From Opitutus sp. GAS368 (GTDB lineage Bacteria > Verrucomicrobiota > Verrucomicrobiia > Opitutales > Opitutaceae), in NCBI GenBank assembly GCA_945869845.1, contig CAMBRG010000011.1, forward strand, positions 1-47,696: a stretch of 47,696 nucleotides of DNA, read 5' to 3'. Positions 45,503 to 47,696 of this stretch are shown piece after piece. A program made the position numbers and the translations under genes. A model generated the notes under the pieces. The model did no database searches, had not been told where the DNA came from, and worked only from the letters and a program-made list of their open reading frames with translations. Every line of letters begins with the position of its first letter. Position 1 is the first letter of the stretch.

Positions 45503-47680
45503 CTAAAGCAGCTCCCCCTGCACTCCCCCCGGCGGCTTCACGCCGATAAACTTCCCGTAGCGCTCGCTCCAATCGTCCAGTTTATCCGTGTAATAGCGCG
45601 CGTCGTAGGGCGCCGTCGCCGGGTTGAACCGCTCCACCGGCTGCGCCCGCTGCCAATCGCTCGTCTGCCCTTTCTGTTTCGGCGCGATAAAATACGCGAT
45701 CCGCTCTCCCATTCGCGGCCGCGGAGTCATCTTCAGCGCCGCCTCCGCCGAGGCCCGCCGCGGCTTGCCGCCCTCGGCGATGAAACGTTCGTAGGCATCG
45801 GGATTCATGCTCAGTGACTCGCTCTTCGCGACCTCCGCCACCGGCAACGCCCTCGCCTCCAGTTGCACCCGCAATTCCCCGAGCAGCGCCAATGGCGACT
45901 CCTCCGACGCTCCGACCAAATACCTCAAGAGCTGCCGCGACAGTTTCTTCAAGAACGGCTCAATGCCCCGCGAGCGCAGCGCGCTGCCGCGCAGCGTCAT
46001 TTTTTTCCCGTCGTAGAGCGCGTAATTCTTCGCCTTGTAGCAGAACATCGCCGTGTAGCTGCCGTCGTATTCGAGCTCGATGCCCGGCGGCAACGTCGGC
46101 GCCACGCGGGCCAATAATTTCTCCGGCGCGGCGAAATCCTTCTCCGACGCCAGATAAATTCCGTCCGTGTCCGCCTCCAGGATCGTGCAGCCTTGCCGCG
46201 AAAACTCCTCGATCAACGCCTGCAACAACTCGCGTCCTCGCCGCGTCACTTCCGCCGCCAGCTCACCGTCGCCGAACCGCGCGCCGGAAAACCCCAGATA
46301 GCCGTAAAACGAATTGATCAAAATCTTAAACGACGCCTGCCGGGCCTGCGCCTCCGCGCGTTCGTCCACCGTCGCCGCCGTGCGCGCGAGCAACTTGAAT
46401 TTCAGACGATATTCCCGCAGCGACTTCAGCAGCGGGATGAAAACGCCGAGCGCGTCCTGGCGCGGATTCCGGGCGATGCTCAGCAACAGGCTGGGGTAAA
46501 GCGACGCCACGTCAAAGTGCAGCACGTGCTTAAACACGCCTTCCTGATAGCTCTTCGTGAAACCTCCATCGAAGGGCGCGACCTCCAACGGCACCGGCAC
46601 CGCCTGTCGGGCGTGGTAGTATTCCTCCAAAAACAGCAGGTCGATCTTCGCCGTCGTGCCGCGCAGCGTCGCCTCTTGGAGCAGAATCGGAAACGTCCGG
46701 GTTTGCTCGAAATAGGTCGGCAAGAGCAGATCCGAAAGCCCCTGCGTCTCCCGCAAATCATCCTCGAGGTACGCGCAAAAACGCGCCCGGTCGGCCCAAA
46801 AGGTCTCCGCGATCTTTCCGCCGTCAAGGTAGGTGCGCTCGTCCCGGTCTTCATCGGTGATGCCGAAATACACGGCCACATCTTTGAGCCCATACGCCGT
46901 CAGCTCCCGCGTCGTGATATCGTAGAGCTGCACGAGCAGATAGGTATCCACCACGGTGCGCCCCGGCAGATCGCAGCGCGGAAAATCGATCCAGCGCTCC
47001 GCGACTTTCAACCGGCTGGTACGGAACGATGCCTTTTGGCCAAATCGACCCCACGCGCACGGCACCTTGTGGCGCTTCGCCCGCTGCCGCAGGTAATCGA
47101 GATCGAACTTAAAAATATTGTGCCCTTCGATCACGTCCGGATCGAGCTCGGCCAGCGCCGCGTTGAACTCGATCAGCAGTTTTTTCTCCGCCTCGTCCGT
47201 CGCCGCTTCGAGCAGGAGCAACCGGTTCTTCCCGCCGCAACGCAGACCCACCGCCAGCACTCGATCCTCGGGCCGGCCAGCGTCGCTAAAACTCCCGTCC
47301 GCCGAAGCCGTTTCGATGTCCAACTGACACCGCCGCACCTGGCCAAAACTCAGCTCCCGATAGAGCCGCGCGCGTTGCTGGATCAAATACTGGTTCTCCA
47401 ACGGCCGCACCGCGTCGACGCCGCCCGTGAGCTTCGCCGTTTTCAAAAATGCATCGTAACCTTCCAAAGTCTCCGCGTGCGCCAACCGCCCAAACATCGC
47501 TTCGCCTTTCAAGGTCTCGATCGTGATCCCCGCCGGCGCCTCCAACGGCGCTCCGCTCAACCAAGCAAAGGGCCTCAGCCCGTCCGTCTGCTCGCGCCGT
47601 CCGCCTTCAGGCGTGACCACCGCAAGGTGCACGCGACCGTCATCGTCTACCCAGACACCGGCCAGCGTTTCAGTCGTCAT
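45503..47680 (-). CDS. Family B DNA polymerase with proofreading exonuclease
   Basis: The protein has 725 residues and the start ATG is at 47680, 16 bases from the window end. Exonuclease motifs: ExoI LDIET (D121, E123), ExoII GHNIFKFDLDY (N188, D193), ExoIII YLEDD (Y304, D308). Polymerase motifs: A DVASLYP (D390), B KILINSFYG (K452, N456, Y459), C ADTDG (D504, D506). All catalytic residues are present, so both synthesis and 3'-5' proofreading are expected. It is shorter than E. coli Pol II (783) and distinct from phage protein-primed enzymes, lacking obvious TPR insertions. The upstream promoter is outside the window. A role in damage bypass or repair is inferred from bacterial Pol II. Confidence 0.92.
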   Translation of the reverse strand: MTTETLAGVWVDDDGRVHLAVVTPEGGRREQTDGLRPFAWLSGAPLEAPAGITIETLKGEAMFGRLAHAETLEGYDAFLKTAKLTGGVDAVRPLENQYLIQQRARLYRELSFGQVRRCQLDIETASADGSFSDAGRPEDRVLAVGLRCGGKNRLLLLEAATDEAEKKLLIEFNAALAELDPDVIEGHNIFKFDLDYLRQRAKRHKVPCAWGRFGQKASFRTSRLKVAERWIDFPRCDLPGRTVVDTYLLVQLYDITTRELTAYGLKDVAVYFGITDEDRDERTYLDGGKIAETFWADRARFCAYLEDDLRETQGLSDLLLPTYFEQTRTFPILLQEATLRGTTAKIDLLFLEEYYHARQAVPVPLEVAPFDGGFTKSYQEGVFKHVLHFDVASLYPSLLLSIARNPRQDALGVFIPLLKSLREYRLKFKLLARTAATVDERAEAQARQASFKILINSFYGYLGFSGARFGDGELAAEVTRRGRELLQALIEEFSRQGCTILEADTDGIYLASEKDFAAPEKLLARVAPTLPPGIELEYDGSYTAMFCYKAKNYALYDGKKMTLRGSALRSRGIEPFLKKLSRQLLRYLVGASEESPLALLGELRVQLEARALPVAEVAKSESLSMNPDAYERFIAEGGKPRRASAEAALKMTPRPRMGERIAYFIAPKQKGQTSDWQRAQPVERFNPATAPYDARYYTDKLDDWSERYGKFIGVKPPGGVQGELL

Positions 47681-47696
47681 ACAGAAAAAGAAAAAT

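Overview
The window is a gene-dense, high-GC bacterial chromosome segment. It most resembles a member of the Verrucomicrobiota, probably Opitutaceae; this is inferred, not proven. The grounds are a planctomycete/verrucomicrobial-type small protein (TIGR03067-like), a giant secreted protein ending in two LIRGIGP-type repeats, a Bat operon with fused genes, a 514-residue divergent PurA, an AccD without its zinc-ribbon cysteines, and several families of small dispersed palindromes between genes. Few genes have a clear Shine-Dalgarno sequence. I see no rRNA, tRNA or CRISPR.

Layout. 1-4.1 kb: end of a Gfo/Idh/MocA oxidoreductase, an ABC ATPase without a permease, rmuC and a small TIGR03067-like gene. 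4.2-7.0 kb (minus): katG and an RF-1-like ribosome-rescue hydrolase. 7.1-14.7 kb: a tightly coupled Bat operon (MoxR, DUF58, BatA, BatB-BatC fusion, BatD-BatE fusion), with a 26-bp inverted repeat between its first two genes. 15.1-20.1 kb: a 1663-residue exported metzincin with PPC, Ig-like and 13 propeller-like repeats. 20.1-24.4 kb: a small membrane protein, trpS, a hexapeptide acyltransferase, two proteins of unknown function and GtrA. 24.7-27.6 kb (minus): a three-gene sugar-oxidation cluster (SDR, TIM-barrel isomerase, lactonase). 27.9-28.5 kb: a decayed PhoD phosphatase. 29.2-32.1 kb: an exported FKBP isomerase and a large LOG-domain protein with an unrecognised N-terminal half. 32.2-32.7 kb: a toxin-antitoxin pair whose ParE-like toxin carries an in-frame stop.

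32.7-36.6 kb: purD, a small exported protein, a YwlE-like phosphatase and glyA. 36.6-38.1 kb: relic of a type I restriction island. It holds a fic gene, translationally coupled on both sides, followed by only the first codons of hsdR, which run into a tandem repeat resembling an IS end. 38.3-47.7 kb: purA, a five-gene minus-strand cluster ruvX-truA-comF-accD-folC, a divergent MoeB-rhodanese gene, and a family B DNA polymerase with intact exonuclease and polymerase motifs.

Most of the window is housekeeping. The parts that stand out are the fused Bat operon with its intercistronic hairpin, the restriction-island scar with a retained Fic protein, the interrupted toxin, the LOG fusion protein, the zinc-less AccD, and two intergenic palindrome families: a helically phased CGCTAAT array and a GGGTC-GACCC hairpin with a compensatory base change.
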